From positions 310,001 through 374,000 of the forward strand of contig NZ_JACHIN010000006.1 of NCBI RefSeq assembly GCF_014203235.1: a DNA stretch of 64,000 nucleotides, given 5' to 3'. A program made the translations under genes and the position numbers. The notes below the pieces were generated by a model. It saw nothing but the letters and a program-made list of their open reading frames with translations. It was not told the origin of the DNA and did not search any database. Each line of letters opens with the position of its first letter. Position 1 is the stretch's first letter. The stretch is from Nonomuraea endophytica (GTDB lineage Bacteria; Actinomycetota; Actinomycetes; Streptosporangiales; Streptosporangiaceae). Shown here piece after piece: positions 1-8,098 of the stretch.

Positions 1-90
1 GGCCGTACCGGCTATGACCGGGCCTACCGGCGGGGCGCGGGCCTGCGGCGGGACGAGGCGATCGACGCCGTCATGAGGTCTGGCCGCTGA
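1..90 (+). CDS. C-terminal fragment of a gene, possibly a LuxR/SARP-type regulator
   Basis: The plus frame is open from base 1 to a TGA at 88-90 and gives 29 residues ending in RRDEAIDAVMRSGR. The pattern of a small hydrophobic helix followed by LxxDEAI near the terminus resembles the last helix of large LuxR- or SARP-type ATPase regulators of actinomycetes. That likeness is only suggestive over so few residues. The last 20 bases overlap the 3' end of the convergent response regulator gene. The rest of the gene lies outside the window. Confidence 0.4.
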   Translation, partial: GRTGYDRAYRRGAGLRRDEAIDAVMRSGR

Positions 91-712
91 GCCGGATGAT
101 GCCGCGGGAGGCGGCGACGGTCACCGCGGCGGTGCGGTCGTCGACGCCGAGCTTGGCGAAGATGTGCAGGAGGTGGGTCTTGACCGTGGCCTCGCTGATG
201 CACAGGTGGGCGGCGATGGCCTTGTTGCTCATCCCCTGGGCGACGGCGCCCAGGACCTCGATCTCGCGGCCGCTGAGGGCGTCGGGCGCGTCGGCCCGCG
301 CCCACGACAGCACCCGGGTGGCGATCGCCGGCGACAGCGCGCTCTCTCCTCGCGCCGCCGCCCGGATCGCGTCGAACAGCTGCTCGCGGCGGGTGTCCTT
401 GAGCAGGTAGCCGATGGCTCCGGCGTCGATGGCGCGGGAGATGTCGCTGTCGGTGTCGTAGGTGGTGAGGACGATCACCTTGGCGGCGGGGTCGTGCGCG
501 CGGATGCGGGTGATCGCGGTCGCGCCGTCGATCTCGGGCATCTGCAGGTCCATCAGGGTGACGTCGGGGCTCAGGTCGCGCGCCAGCCGTACCGCGTCCG
601 TGCCGGACACGGCCTCGCCGACGACCTCCAGGTCGTCCTGGGTGCCGAGCATGGCCCGGATGCCGTCGCGCACCACCGGATGGTCGTCGGCGATCAGGAC
701 GCGGACGGTCAT
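71..712 (-). CDS. NarL/FixJ-family response regulator
   Basis: This 213-aa cytoplasmic response regulator starts at ATG 712 (MTVRVLIADDHPVV). The receiver domain covers residues 1-120, with the acidic pocket D9-D10, the phosphoacceptor D55 in LMDLQMP, and a conserved Lys in LLKDTRR near 105. The GerE/LuxR helix-turn-helix lies at about 148-203 (LSGREIEVL, SNKAIA, SEATVKTH). It overlaps the upstream kinase gene by 4 bases (709-712), so the two form a translationally coupled two-component pair. Target genes cannot be read from the sequence. An alternative upstream continuation of the frame is an open-frame artefact, because the receiver fold begins exactly at this Met. Confidence 0.95.
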   Translation of the reverse strand: MTVRVLIADDHPVVRDGIRAMLGTQDDLEVVGEAVSGTDAVRLARDLSPDVTLMDLQMPEIDGATAITRIRAHDPAAKVIVLTTYDTDSDISRAIDAGAIGYLLKDTRREQLFDAIRAAARGESALSPAIATRVLSWARADAPDALSGREIEVLGAVAQGMSNKAIAAHLCISEATVKTHLLHIFAKLGVDDRTAAVTVAASRGIIRLSGQTS

Positions 713-1848
713 CGCGCCCCGCTCAGCACCGCGACCGGGACGCCGGCCACGACCGTGGCGCCCGCTCCGGGCGCGCTCTCCACGAGCAGCGTGCCGCCGA
801 GCTGCTCCATCCGCTCCCGCATGATCGACAGGCCGTGTCCGGAGGCGGCCCGCTCGGGATCGAAGCCGCCGCCGTCGTCGTGGACGTCCAGCACCACCAG
901 GTCCTCCATGTACGACAGGGTCAGCGTGACCTGATCGGCGGCGGCGTGGCGGCGGGCGTTGGCCACGGCTTCCTGGGCCACGCGCAGCAGCTCCGCCTGG
1001 ACGTGGGCCTCCAGTGGCCGGAGCGTACCGGTGATCACGGTGTGCGCCTCGACGCCGGTCTCGTCGGACAGCCGGCCGGACAATCGCCGCAGGGCCTCCG
1101 GCAGGCCGCACTCGTCGAGGTCGCCCGGCCGCAGCGCCCCCACCACGCGGCGGCTTTCCGCGAGGTTCTCCCTGGTCACCCGTAATGCCTGGGTGAGGTG
1201 TTTGTTGTCGGGAAGGGTGGCCTGGGCCGCCTCCAGCAGCATCACCACGCTGGCGAAGCCCTGGGTGAGGCTGTCGTGGATGTCCCTGGCCAGCCGCTGC
1301 CGCTCGGCCGCCACGCCCGCCTCTCGTTCCGCCGCGGCCCGCGCCTCCTGCGCCGCCTGCAGCTCGTCGATGAGCCGCTTGCGTTCGGCGCTCTGCTGGG
1401 CCACGGAGTGGAAGTAGCCGACCGCGGCGCCCGCGCTGATCGCGATCAGCGCGCTGATGACGACCTCGGTCCAGGCGATCGACCCGGTCAAGTGGTAGCG
1501 GTGCCACAACCAGCCCCCGGCGCACGACACCACCGCGACCAGCCCGACCCGCACCGCGTCCATGCAGTACGGCGCCAGCACGCTCAGCCCGACCACCAGG
1601 AAGGAGGAGTCGACCGCGAACAGCCCCAGCCACAGCAACCCGCCGCCCAGCACGTACGGCAGCGGCACGTCACCCGGCTGCGGCGTGCGCAGCACGAACC
1701 ACACCGCGTACCAGGCGGCCAGCCCGGCCACCAGCACCACCGGCAGGACCCGGCCGCCCTCGATCACCGGTCCGGCCGAGGTCAGCACCAGCCACGAGAC
1801 GAAAAAGGCGTGCTGCCACCGGCGCCGCGACCGCTCCCAGGACTCCAC
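709..1848 (-). CDS. Sensor histidine kinase, HisKA_3 type
   Basis: This 379-aa membrane kinase is the partner of the overlapping NarL-type regulator. The N-terminal half has several hydrophobic segments (FFVSWLVL, VVLVAGLAAWYAVWFVL, LGGGLLWLGLFAV, VGLVAVVSCAGGW, ISALIAISAGAAVGYF) and then a short linker. The dimerisation and phosphotransfer box is ERQRLARDIHDSLTQG, with the phosphorylated His near residue 192. A compact HATPase_c domain follows, with the N-box VAQEAVANARRHA, the G1 box DDGGGFD and the G2 box GHGLSIMRERM. The start is GTG at 1848. No extracellular sensor domain is obvious, so the signal is probably sensed in or near the membrane, as in DesK-like kinases. Confidence 0.93.
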   Translation of the reverse strand: MESWERSRRRWQHAFFVSWLVLTSAGPVIEGGRVLPVVLVAGLAAWYAVWFVLRTPQPGDVPLPYVLGGGLLWLGLFAVDSSFLVVGLSVLAPYCMDAVRVGLVAVVSCAGGWLWHRYHLTGSIAWTEVVISALIAISAGAAVGYFHSVAQQSAERKRLIDELQAAQEARAAAEREAGVAAERQRLARDIHDSLTQGFASVVMLLEAAQATLPDNKHLTQALRVTRENLAESRRVVGALRPGDLDECGLPEALRRLSGRLSDETGVEAHTVITGTLRPLEAHVQAELLRVAQEAVANARRHAAADQVTLTLSYMEDLVVLDVHDDGGGFDPERAASGHGLSIMRERMEQLGGTLLVESAPGAGATVVAGVPVAVLSGAR

Positions 1849-1960
1849 ACCGCTGACGATAATCAGTCGTCCGTCCGATCCACATCAACCAGTCGACTGA
1901 TCGCACAATCGGCGCACCGCTCGATGCGGGCGCGGCGGTGGCGGAACCAGACTCGACGGC

Positions 1961-2761
1961 GTGACAGCCATCCCCAGCCCGTCCCAGGCCGTCTGGCATC
2001 TGGGCCCGATCCCGATCCGCGCGTACGCCCTGCTGATGGTCCTGGCCATCCTCGCCGGCGCCTGGCTGACCCGGCGCCGCTGGGCCGCCCGCGGCGGCGA
2101 TCCCGGCGCGGTGGGCGACATCGCCACGTGGGCCGTGCCGTTCGGGCTGGTCGGGGCGCGGATCTACCACGTGGCCACCGACTGGCAGCCGTACTTCGGC
2201 CCCGGCCGGGATCCGCTGCGGGTCTTCGCGATCTGGGAGGGCGGGATCAGCATCTTCGGCGCGCTCGCGGGTGGCGCGCTGGGTGTGTGGTTGGCCTGCA
2301 GGCGGCGCGGCATCCCGCTGCGCGACTTCGCCGACGCCCTGGCTCCGGGGATCGCGATCGGGCAGGCGATCGCCCGCTGGGGCAACTGGTTCAACCAGGA
2401 GCTGTTCGGCAGGCCGACCACGCTGCCGTGGGCTTTGGAGATCGACCCCGCCCACCGGCCGCCCGGCCTGGAGTCCACGCCCACCTACCATCCGGCGTTC
2501 CTCTACGAGTCGCTGTGGAGCCTGGGCGTGGCCGGCTTCGTCATCTGGGCCGAGCGCCGCTTCCACCTGGACCGGGGCCGCACCTTCGCCCTCTACGCGG
2601 CCGCCTACACCGCGGGCCGCGCCTGGATCGAGTGGTTGCGCATCGATCGCAGCTACCACATCGCCGGGCTGCGGCTCAACGACTGGACGGCCCTGCTGGT
2701 CTTCGCCGCCGCGGTCGCCTACTTGGCGGCCACCAGGAAGCCCGCGCCCCGCCATCACTGA
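1961..2761 (+). CDS. lgt: Prolipoprotein diacylglyceryl transferase
   Basis: Lgt transfers diacylglycerol from phosphatidylglycerol to the lipobox cysteine of prolipoproteins at the outer face of the membrane. The 266-aa protein has about seven hydrophobic segments. Its conserved blocks are the N-terminal IPIRAYALLM, the actinobacterial IWEGGISIFGALAGG, and the Lgt signature ARWGNWFNQELFG with the Arg and Asn needed for catalysis. A C-terminal GRAWIEWLRID follows, carrying the conserved Arg and Glu. The start is GTG at 1961, 112 bases from the divergent kinase start. The 3' end overlaps the convergent ABC gene by 7 bases. The nearby siderophore-binding lipoprotein (6247) and two ABC-binding lipoproteins downstream are plausible substrates. 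Confidence 0.95.
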   Translation: MTAIPSPSQAVWHLGPIPIRAYALLMVLAILAGAWLTRRRWAARGGDPGAVGDIATWAVPFGLVGARIYHVATDWQPYFGPGRDPLRVFAIWEGGISIFGALAGGALGVWLACRRRGIPLRDFADALAPGIAIGQAIARWGNWFNQELFGRPTTLPWALEIDPAHRPPGLESTPTYHPAFLYESLWSLGVAGFVIWAERRFHLDRGRTFALYAAAYTAGRAWIEWLRIDRSYHIAGLRLNDWTALLVFAAAVAYLAATRKPAPRHH

Positions 2762-4467
2762 TCGTCGTGGGCATGGTGGCGGGTCCAGGCGGCCCAGTGC
2801 CCGGCGTAGCGGCCGCCCGCCTGCCTGAGGTCGTCGTGCGAGCCGTCCTCCACGACCCGCCCGCCGTCCATGACGACGACGCGGTCGGCGCTGGCGGCCT
2901 GGGTGAGGCGGTGCGCCACGATGAGCGCGGTCCTGCCGTCGATGGCCTGCTCGACGGCCCGCTCCAAGGTACGCGCGCCCGTGCTGCCGGCCTCCGCGGT
3001 GGCCTCGTCGAGCACCGCCAGGGCGGGGTCGGTCAGGACCAGGCGGGCCAGGGCGAGCTGCTGGCGCTGGGCCCCGGTGAGCCGGTGCCCGCCCTGGCCG
3101 ACGACGGTCGCCAGGCCGTCGGGCAGCGCCTCGGCCCACTCCAGCGCCTCGACCGTGGCCAGCGCGGCGCGCAGGTCGGCGTCGGTGGCCTGCGGGCTGG
3201 CCAGGCGCAGGTCGTCGGCGAGGGGTCCGGCGAAGACGTGGACCTCCTGGGTGACCATGGCGATCCCGGCCGGGGCGCGTACCGTTCCTGTGGTCGGCTC
3301 GTGCACCCCGGCGACGATCTTGGCCAGCGTGGTCTTGCCCGCGCCGCTCGGCCCGACCAGGGCCACCCGCTTGCCCGGCTCGATCTCCAGGTCGACGCCG
3401 TGCAGCACCGGGCGGCCCGGCTCGTAGGCGTGGCCCAGGCCGCGCACGCTGACGCCGTCGCCGTGGGCCGGCCTCGGCGTTTCGGTGGCGGCGACGTCGG
3501 CGACGCCGATCAGCCGGGCCAGGCTCGCGGTCGCCGCCTGCGCGTCGTCCAGCAGGGCCAGCGCGGTGTTGATCGGCCCGAACAGGTTGAGGAAGTAGAG
3601 GGCGGCGGCGGTGGCCGTGCCGACGGTGACCGCGCCCTCGCCCACCAGCAGCACGCCGGCGGCCAGCACCGCGGCCAGCCCGATGTACTCGCCGATGTGC
3701 AGGCGGCTGTAGAAGCGCAGCATCAGGTGCACGCCGCGCATCGTCAGCTCCACCGCGGCGCGCGAGCGGCCGTCGACCCGCGCCAGGTGGTCGGCCTCGG
3801 CGCGCAGGGAGCGCACGGTGGTAGCGCCGGCGAGCGTGTCGAGGAGTTGCTGCTGCTGCTCGCCGGTCGCCACGCGCTGCGCGGCATACAGGGGTACGGC
3901 GTTGCGCACGTACCAGCGCCCGGTGTGCAGCTGGACCGGGATGGCCAGCAGCGCGGCGACCATGAACCGCCAGTCCAGCACCGCCATCGCCACCAAGGTG
4001 AGCACGATCGACAGCAGCGAGCGGGCCAGCGCGGGCAGCGCGGAGCGCACGGCCTCGGCGACGCGGGCGACGTCGCCGGTCACGCGGGAGGTGAGGTCGC
4101 CGGAGCCGGCGCGTTCGACCCGCTCCAGCGGCAGGGACAGGGCGCGTTCGACGAAGCGTTCGCGCAGTTCGGCCAGCGCGGTCTCGCCGAACCTGGCCAC
4201 CAGGACGAGTCCCCAGGAGGTCAGCAGGCCCTGGACGACGCCGACCAGCACCAGCAGCGCCACCGGGGTGGTGAGCAGGGTGGCGGGCTGGCGCCCGGCC
4301 ACGAGGTCCACGACGTACCCGAGGAGAGGCTGGACGAGCAGGCCGACGGAGGTGGCGACGATGAGCAGGCCGAAGCCCGCGGCGGCGACGGCGCGGTGCG
4401 GGCGGATGATCTCCCGGACGGCGGCGCGGGCGCGGGCCGGGGTGGCGGTGGGCAGCAGGTCCTTCAC
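2755..4467 (-). CDS. ABC half-transporter, exporter fold, with the intact ATP site (heterodimer subunit 2)
   Basis: This 570-aa protein has an N-terminal six-helix ABC exporter-type membrane domain (about 20-320) fused to an ATPase domain (about 345-565). Walker A is GPSGAGKTTL and Walker B is LAVLDEATAE, both canonical, but the signature motif is LTGAQ instead of LSGGQ. It starts at GTG 4467, overlapping the stop of the upstream half-transporter by 4 bases, so the two are co-translated and very likely form a heterodimer. Next to SIP and FecBCD genes and iron boxes, the pair most resembles IrtAB/YbtPQ-type importers, which use an exporter fold to bring in ferric siderophores. A siderophore exporter role is the main alternative. 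Confidence 0.9.
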   Translation of the reverse strand: MKDLLPTATPARARAAVREIIRPHRAVAAAGFGLLIVATSVGLLVQPLLGYVVDLVAGRQPATLLTTPVALLVLVGVVQGLLTSWGLVLVARFGETALAELRERFVERALSLPLERVERAGSGDLTSRVTGDVARVAEAVRSALPALARSLLSIVLTLVAMAVLDWRFMVAALLAIPVQLHTGRWYVRNAVPLYAAQRVATGEQQQQLLDTLAGATTVRSLRAEADHLARVDGRSRAAVELTMRGVHLMLRFYSRLHIGEYIGLAAVLAAGVLLVGEGAVTVGTATAAALYFLNLFGPINTALALLDDAQAATASLARLIGVADVAATETPRPAHGDGVSVRGLGHAYEPGRPVLHGVDLEIEPGKRVALVGPSGAGKTTLAKIVAGVHEPTTGTVRAPAGIAMVTQEVHVFAGPLADDLRLASPQATDADLRAALATVEALEWAEALPDGLATVVGQGGHRLTGAQRQQLALARLVLTDPALAVLDEATAEAGSTGARTLERAVEQAIDGRTALIVAHRLTQAASADRVVVMDGGRVVEDGSHDDLRQAGGRYAGHWAAWTRHHAHDDQ

Positions 4468-6104
4468 GCCAGCACCGCCTTGCGGTAGTCGGCGTTGCGT
4501 TGCAGCAGGTCGGCGTGGGAGGCGTCGTCGGCGACGCGGCCGCCGTCCAGAAGCAGGACGCGGTCGGCGGCCGACAGCAGGGCCGGGCTGGTGGTCACCA
4601 CGACGGTGGTCTGCCCGTGGCGCAGCCGCCTGACGGATTCGGCGATGCGCGCCTCGGTGACGGCGTCGACGGCACTGGTGGGGTCGTGCAGGACGAGGAC
4701 GGGGCGGCGGGCGTCCAGCGCCCTGGCCAGGGCGACGCGCTGGCGCTGGCCGCCGGACAGGGAGCCGCCGCGCTCGCCGACCGGGGTCTCGGGCGACAGG
4801 TCGGCCGCGCCGGCGGCGTCCAGGGCCTCGGGGGTGCCGCCGTTGTCGGCGACGGTTCCCTCGAACAGGACGGCGTCGTGCTCGGCGACCAGCACCGCCT
4901 GCCGCAGCAGGGCGGGGTCGACCTCGCGCAGGGGTACGCCGTCGAGCTCGATCGTGCCCGATTCCGGGTCGCCGTGGCGGCCGAGGCAGTGCAGCAGGGC
5001 GGTGGCGGCGGCCGGGTCGGTGGCGGCCACGCCGACCAGTTCGCCGGCGACGATGTCCAGGTCCAGCTCGCGCAGGCCGCCGTGGGTGACGCCGCGCAGC
5101 CGTAGCGCGCCCTTGACCTGCGCGGGCAGCTCGGTGCCGGTGCCGGTGACCGCGGGCGGGGCCGACAGCAGCGCGGCCACGCGGGCGGCGGAGGCGCGGC
5201 CCTGCGCGAGCTCGGTGTTGACCCAGGCGAGCATGTACAACGGGCCCTGCAGGAACAGCGCGAGCCCGACCGCCGAGACGAGCTGTCCCAGGGTGATCGT
5301 GCCGTTGGCGGCGAGCGTGCCGCCGGCCAGGGCGAGCAGCGCGATGAACGCGCCGGTGAGCGCGATCACGACGCCGTTCTGCAGCGCTTCGGCGCGGGCG
5401 GCGCGCAGGGTGGCGGCCAGCGAGGTCCGGCTGGTGTGCCGGTAGCGCTCGACCGCGGCCTGCTCGGCCCCGAGGCCCTTCAGCACTCTCAGCCCGCTCA
5501 CCAGGTCGGCGGCCACGCCCGAGGCGTGCGCGGCGCTTTCCTGCTCGACCGCGCTGCGGCGCTCCAGCGGCTTGCTGAGCAGGTGGCCCAGCCACAGCAG
5601 CGCCGGCGTGCCCACCAGGACGATCAGCCCGAGCTGCACGGACGTGGTGAGCAGCACCACGCTGGCCACGGCCAGGCCGGTGAACCCGGCGATGCCGGTG
5701 AGGACCGCCAGCAGCACCATGCCGACCCGGCGGGCGTCCTCGGTGGCGATCCCGGTCAGCTCGCCCGGCAGCCGGTCCCGGTCGGCGCCTCCGCCCGGGT
5801 GCAGCACGCGGGCCACGATGGCGGAGCGCAGGTCGTGGGCCGCCTCGGTGGCGGCCCGCTCGCCGGCGCGGGCGCCGAAGCGGTAGCTGAACGACAGCCC
5901 GAAGTAGACGACGGCCAGTACGGCCAGCCACACCAGCAGGCGGCTCCAGCTCGCCCCCGCCACGGCCTGGTCGATGGCCAGTCCGACGAGCACCGGCACC
6001 AGGGCTTCGCCCGCCTGATGCCCGGCTCCGAGCAACGAACCCGCGATCAGCCTGCTCCGCTGACCTCTGATCGCCCTCGAGAGGACGTCCCGACCTGACT
6101 GCAC
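4464..6104 (-). CDS. ABC half-transporter, exporter fold, with a degenerate ATP site (heterodimer subunit 1)
   Basis: This 546-aa protein has a membrane domain (about 10-300) and an ATPase domain (about 325-540). The position of Walker A reads GVAATDPAAATALL and lacks the GK[ST] core. Walker B reads LVLHDPTSAVD, with the usual DE replaced by HD. The signature LSGGQRQRVALARAL is perfect. Paired with subunit 2, the dimer therefore has one complete ATP site (Walker motifs of subunit 2, signature of this one) and one dead site. I chose GTG 6104 because GGGAG lies 6 bases upstream. An ATG at 6155 would place the start beyond the upstream iron box. Transcription diverges from the siderophore-binding lipoprotein gene. 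Confidence 0.88.
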   Translation of the reverse strand: MQSGRDVLSRAIRGQRSRLIAGSLLGAGHQAGEALVPVLVGLAIDQAVAGASWSRLLVWLAVLAVVYFGLSFSYRFGARAGERAATEAAHDLRSAIVARVLHPGGGADRDRLPGELTGIATEDARRVGMVLLAVLTGIAGFTGLAVASVVLLTTSVQLGLIVLVGTPALLWLGHLLSKPLERRSAVEQESAAHASGVAADLVSGLRVLKGLGAEQAAVERYRHTSRTSLAATLRAARAEALQNGVVIALTGAFIALLALAGGTLAANGTITLGQLVSAVGLALFLQGPLYMLAWVNTELAQGRASAARVAALLSAPPAVTGTGTELPAQVKGALRLRGVTHGGLRELDLDIVAGELVGVAATDPAAATALLHCLGRHGDPESGTIELDGVPLREVDPALLRQAVLVAEHDAVLFEGTVADNGGTPEALDAAGAADLSPETPVGERGGSLSGGQRQRVALARALDARRPVLVLHDPTSAVDAVTEARIAESVRRLRHGQTTVVVTTSPALLSAADRVLLLDGGRVADDASHADLLQRNADYRKAVLA

Positions 6105-6132
6105 GTGGCACTCCCGCAAGACTCGACAAAGA

Positions 6133-6151
6133 TTAGGCAAGGCTAACCTGA
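6133..6151. promoter_or_regulatory. Iron box (DtxR/IdeR/DmdR-type operator), copy 1
   Basis: This 19-bp site begins TTAGG and contains GGCTAACCT. It matches the classic DtxR/IdeR consensus (TTAGGTTAGGCTAACCTAA) at 16 of 19 positions. It lies about 30 bases upstream of the chosen start of the minus-strand ABC half-transporter gene, where a bound repressor would block transcription of that operon in iron-replete cells. Confidence 0.85.
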
Positions 6152-6190
6152 ACATGGGAGCTTGATCGAGGGCGGGGTGCCAGATATAAG

Positions 6191-6209
6191 TTAGGTAAGC
6201 CTATGCTAA
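6191..6209. promoter_or_regulatory. Iron box (DtxR/IdeR/DmdR-type operator), copy 2
   Basis: This 19-bp site runs from TTAGGTAAG to GCTAA. It matches the consensus TWAGGTTAGSCTAACCTWA at about 16 of 19 positions. It lies 38 bases upstream of the ATG of the siderophore-binding lipoprotein, so it is placed to control the plus-strand uptake operon. With copy 1 it gives each divergent operon its own operator. Confidence 0.85.
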
Positions 6210-6246
6210 GTTCCCGGGGCGACATCGTCTCACCACCGGAGACCCC

Positions 6247-7212
6247 ATGCTGTACAAGCGTCTCGTCCCCTTGGCCGTCCTCGCCCTCCTCGCCACCGGA
6301 TGCGGCTCGGGCTCCGGCGAATCCGCCGCCGCCGCGGTCACCACGGTCAAGGACCCCAAGGGCCACGCCGTCGCGATGCCCGCCCGGCCGAAGGCCGCGC
6401 TCGGCTTCTACACCACCGACGTCGACATCCTGATCACGCTCGGCATCCCGCTGGCCAAGGGCCAGCCCATCCGCGGCGACAGCGGCTTCACCACCTTCCC
6501 GGACTACTTCCCCCAGGAGCCGCTCAAGGGCGTCACGCCGTACGCCAACTACCCCGAGTACAACTACGAGCAGACCCTCAAGGCCGAGCCGGACTTCATC
6601 CTCAACGGCCTCGGCTACGACGACAAGGTGCACCCCCGCCTGGCCCAGATCGCGCCGACCTACACCGTCGACGCCTTCGACGGCAAGAACTGGGAGGTCC
6701 ACTTCAAGCGCACCGCCCAGGACCTCGGCCGCACCGCCCAGTACGACGCCTGGAAGGGCGCCTACGACAAGCAGGTCACCCAGGCCAAGGCCGACATCGC
6801 CAAGGCCGGCAACTCCGACCTCACCGTGGCGACCTTCGGCTACTGGGAGGGCAACGGCAACATCGCCTGCTACGCCGGCGTGGCCTGCAAGGCCTTCGAC
6901 GACCTCGGCCTGAAGCGCACCCCGCTCAGCGACGACGACAAGCTCAGCATCAGCCCCGAGCAGATGGGCAAGCTCGCCGGCATCGACGTCGTCTGGGTCT
7001 CGGTCGGCGTGGGCGAGGAGGGCAAGAAGGAACTCGCCACCATGCTCGGCACCCTGGGCCAGAGCCCGGCCTGGCGGGCGCTGCCGTTCGTGAAGAACAA
7101 GCGCATCTACACCTACAACATGGAGATCGCGTACGGCTCGCCGAGCGGCCAGCAGGCCTTCGTGGAGCAGGTGCGCAAGGACCTCACCGCCAACCCGAAC
7201 CTGGCCGGGTGA
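6247..7212 (+). CDS. Ferric-siderophore-binding lipoprotein (FecB/FepB-like)
   Basis: This 321-aa extracytoplasmic binding protein captures a ferric siderophore for the FecCD permeases encoded downstream. The signal peptide ends in the lipobox LLATGC with the lipidated Cys at residue 19. The mature protein has the two-lobed class III binding-protein pattern, beginning VTTVKDPKGHAVAMPARPKA and continuing with LKAEPDFIL and the C-terminal WRALPFVKNKRIYTYN. GGAG precedes the ATG. It is the first gene of a five-gene plus-strand operon and sits directly behind an iron box. The exact siderophore cannot be told, and no siderophore biosynthesis gene is visible in the window. Confidence 0.93.
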   Translation: MLYKRLVPLAVLALLATGCGSGSGESAAAAVTTVKDPKGHAVAMPARPKAALGFYTTDVDILITLGIPLAKGQPIRGDSGFTTFPDYFPQEPLKGVTPYANYPEYNYEQTLKAEPDFILNGLGYDDKVHPRLAQIAPTYTVDAFDGKNWEVHFKRTAQDLGRTAQYDAWKGAYDKQVTQAKADIAKAGNSDLTVATFGYWEGNGNIACYAGVACKAFDDLGLKRTPLSDDDKLSISPEQMGKLAGIDVVWVSVGVGEEGKKELATMLGTLGQSPAWRALPFVKNKRIYTYNMEIAYGSPSGQQAFVEQVRKDLTANPNLAG

Positions 7213-7219
7213 GGCGGCG

Positions 7220-8098
7220 ATGCGCATCTTCCGCGGCGAGGTGAGCGCCGTCAACCGGCTGAGCGCCACGATGATCCGGGTCACGCTGGCCCTGACCGAG
7301 GACTTCCCGACCACCGGCGTCGGCGACGAGTACGTCCGCCTGTTCTTCCCGCACGGCGCCGACCGGCGCGAGGTCTCCCTGCCCGAGCCGCACGGAGACT
7401 ACTGGCGCACCCCGGAGGGCGCTCCCGAGGCGCCGATGCGGACCTACACCGTCCGCGCGGTCCGTCCCCGGGAACTGGACGTCGACTTCGTCGTGCACGA
7501 CGGCGGCATCGCCGCCCGCTGGGCCCTCGGCGCGCGCCCCGGCGACGTCCTCGGCCTCAACTCCCCCACCGGCCTGTACGACCCGCCCGCCGACCTGCGC
7601 TGGCAGGTGCTCGTATGCGACCTCACCGGCCTGCCCGCGATGGCCCGCCTGATCACCGGCGTGCCCGACGACGTCACCACCAAGGTGATCGCCGAGATCC
7701 CCGGCGACGACTCCCGCCTCGACCTGCCGGAGCGGCCGAACGTCGAGGTCACCTGGCTGCGCGGCGGCAACGGCACCGGCCCGAGCCGGCTCGGCGAGGC
7801 CGTCCGCGCGGCCGTCCCGCCCTCCCGCCCGCTCGACGGCGGCTACGTCTGGGTCTCCGGGGCCACCGACACGCTGCGCGCGGTCCGCCGCTACCTGCGC
7901 AAAGAACGCGGCCTGCCCGCCGCCCGCTACAAGGTCATCGGCTACTGGACGCCGAACGGCGAGGCCTGGGCCGAGCGCTTCCGCACGCTGCCCGCCGACG
8001 ACCAGCGCCGGCTGGACGCGATCTGGGAGGACACCGCCCGCGACGAGGAGGACCTGCGCGACGACTACGAGGCCGAGCTTGAGCGTCTCGGCCTCTGA
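7220..8098 (+). CDS. Siderophore-interacting protein (SIP), FAD-dependent ferric reductase
   Basis: This 292-aa cytoplasmic flavoprotein of the SIP/ViuB family reduces Fe(III) in imported siderophores and so releases iron. The FAD-binding beta-barrel covers about 1-125 and includes the flavin motif MRTYTVR (near 73) and FVVHDGGIAARWA. The C-terminal SIP domain has YVWVSGAT and LRKERGLPAARYKVIGYW, the usual end of the family. It begins 7 bases after the binding-protein stop and overlaps the next gene by 20 bases. In mycobacteria this domain is fused to the IrtA transporter. Here it is a separate gene beside a similar ABC pair. Confidence 0.95.
   Translation: MRIFRGEVSAVNRLSATMIRVTLALTEDFPTTGVGDEYVRLFFPHGADRREVSLPEPHGDYWRTPEGAPEAPMRTYTVRAVRPRELDVDFVVHDGGIAARWALGARPGDVLGLNSPTGLYDPPADLRWQVLVCDLTGLPAMARLITGVPDDVTTKVIAEIPGDDSRLDLPERPNVEVTWLRGGNGTGPSRLGEAVRAAVPPSRPLDGGYVWVSGATDTLRAVRRYLRKERGLPAARYKVIGYWTPNGEAWAERFRTLPADDQRRLDAIWEDTARDEEDLRDDYEAELERLGL

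Noticed and set aside
1198..4488. A plus-strand open frame of about 1100 codons over the kinase, lgt and ABC genes
   Set aside because: It passes through three real genes in other frames and contains only low-complexity Arg/Gly/His-rich sequence.
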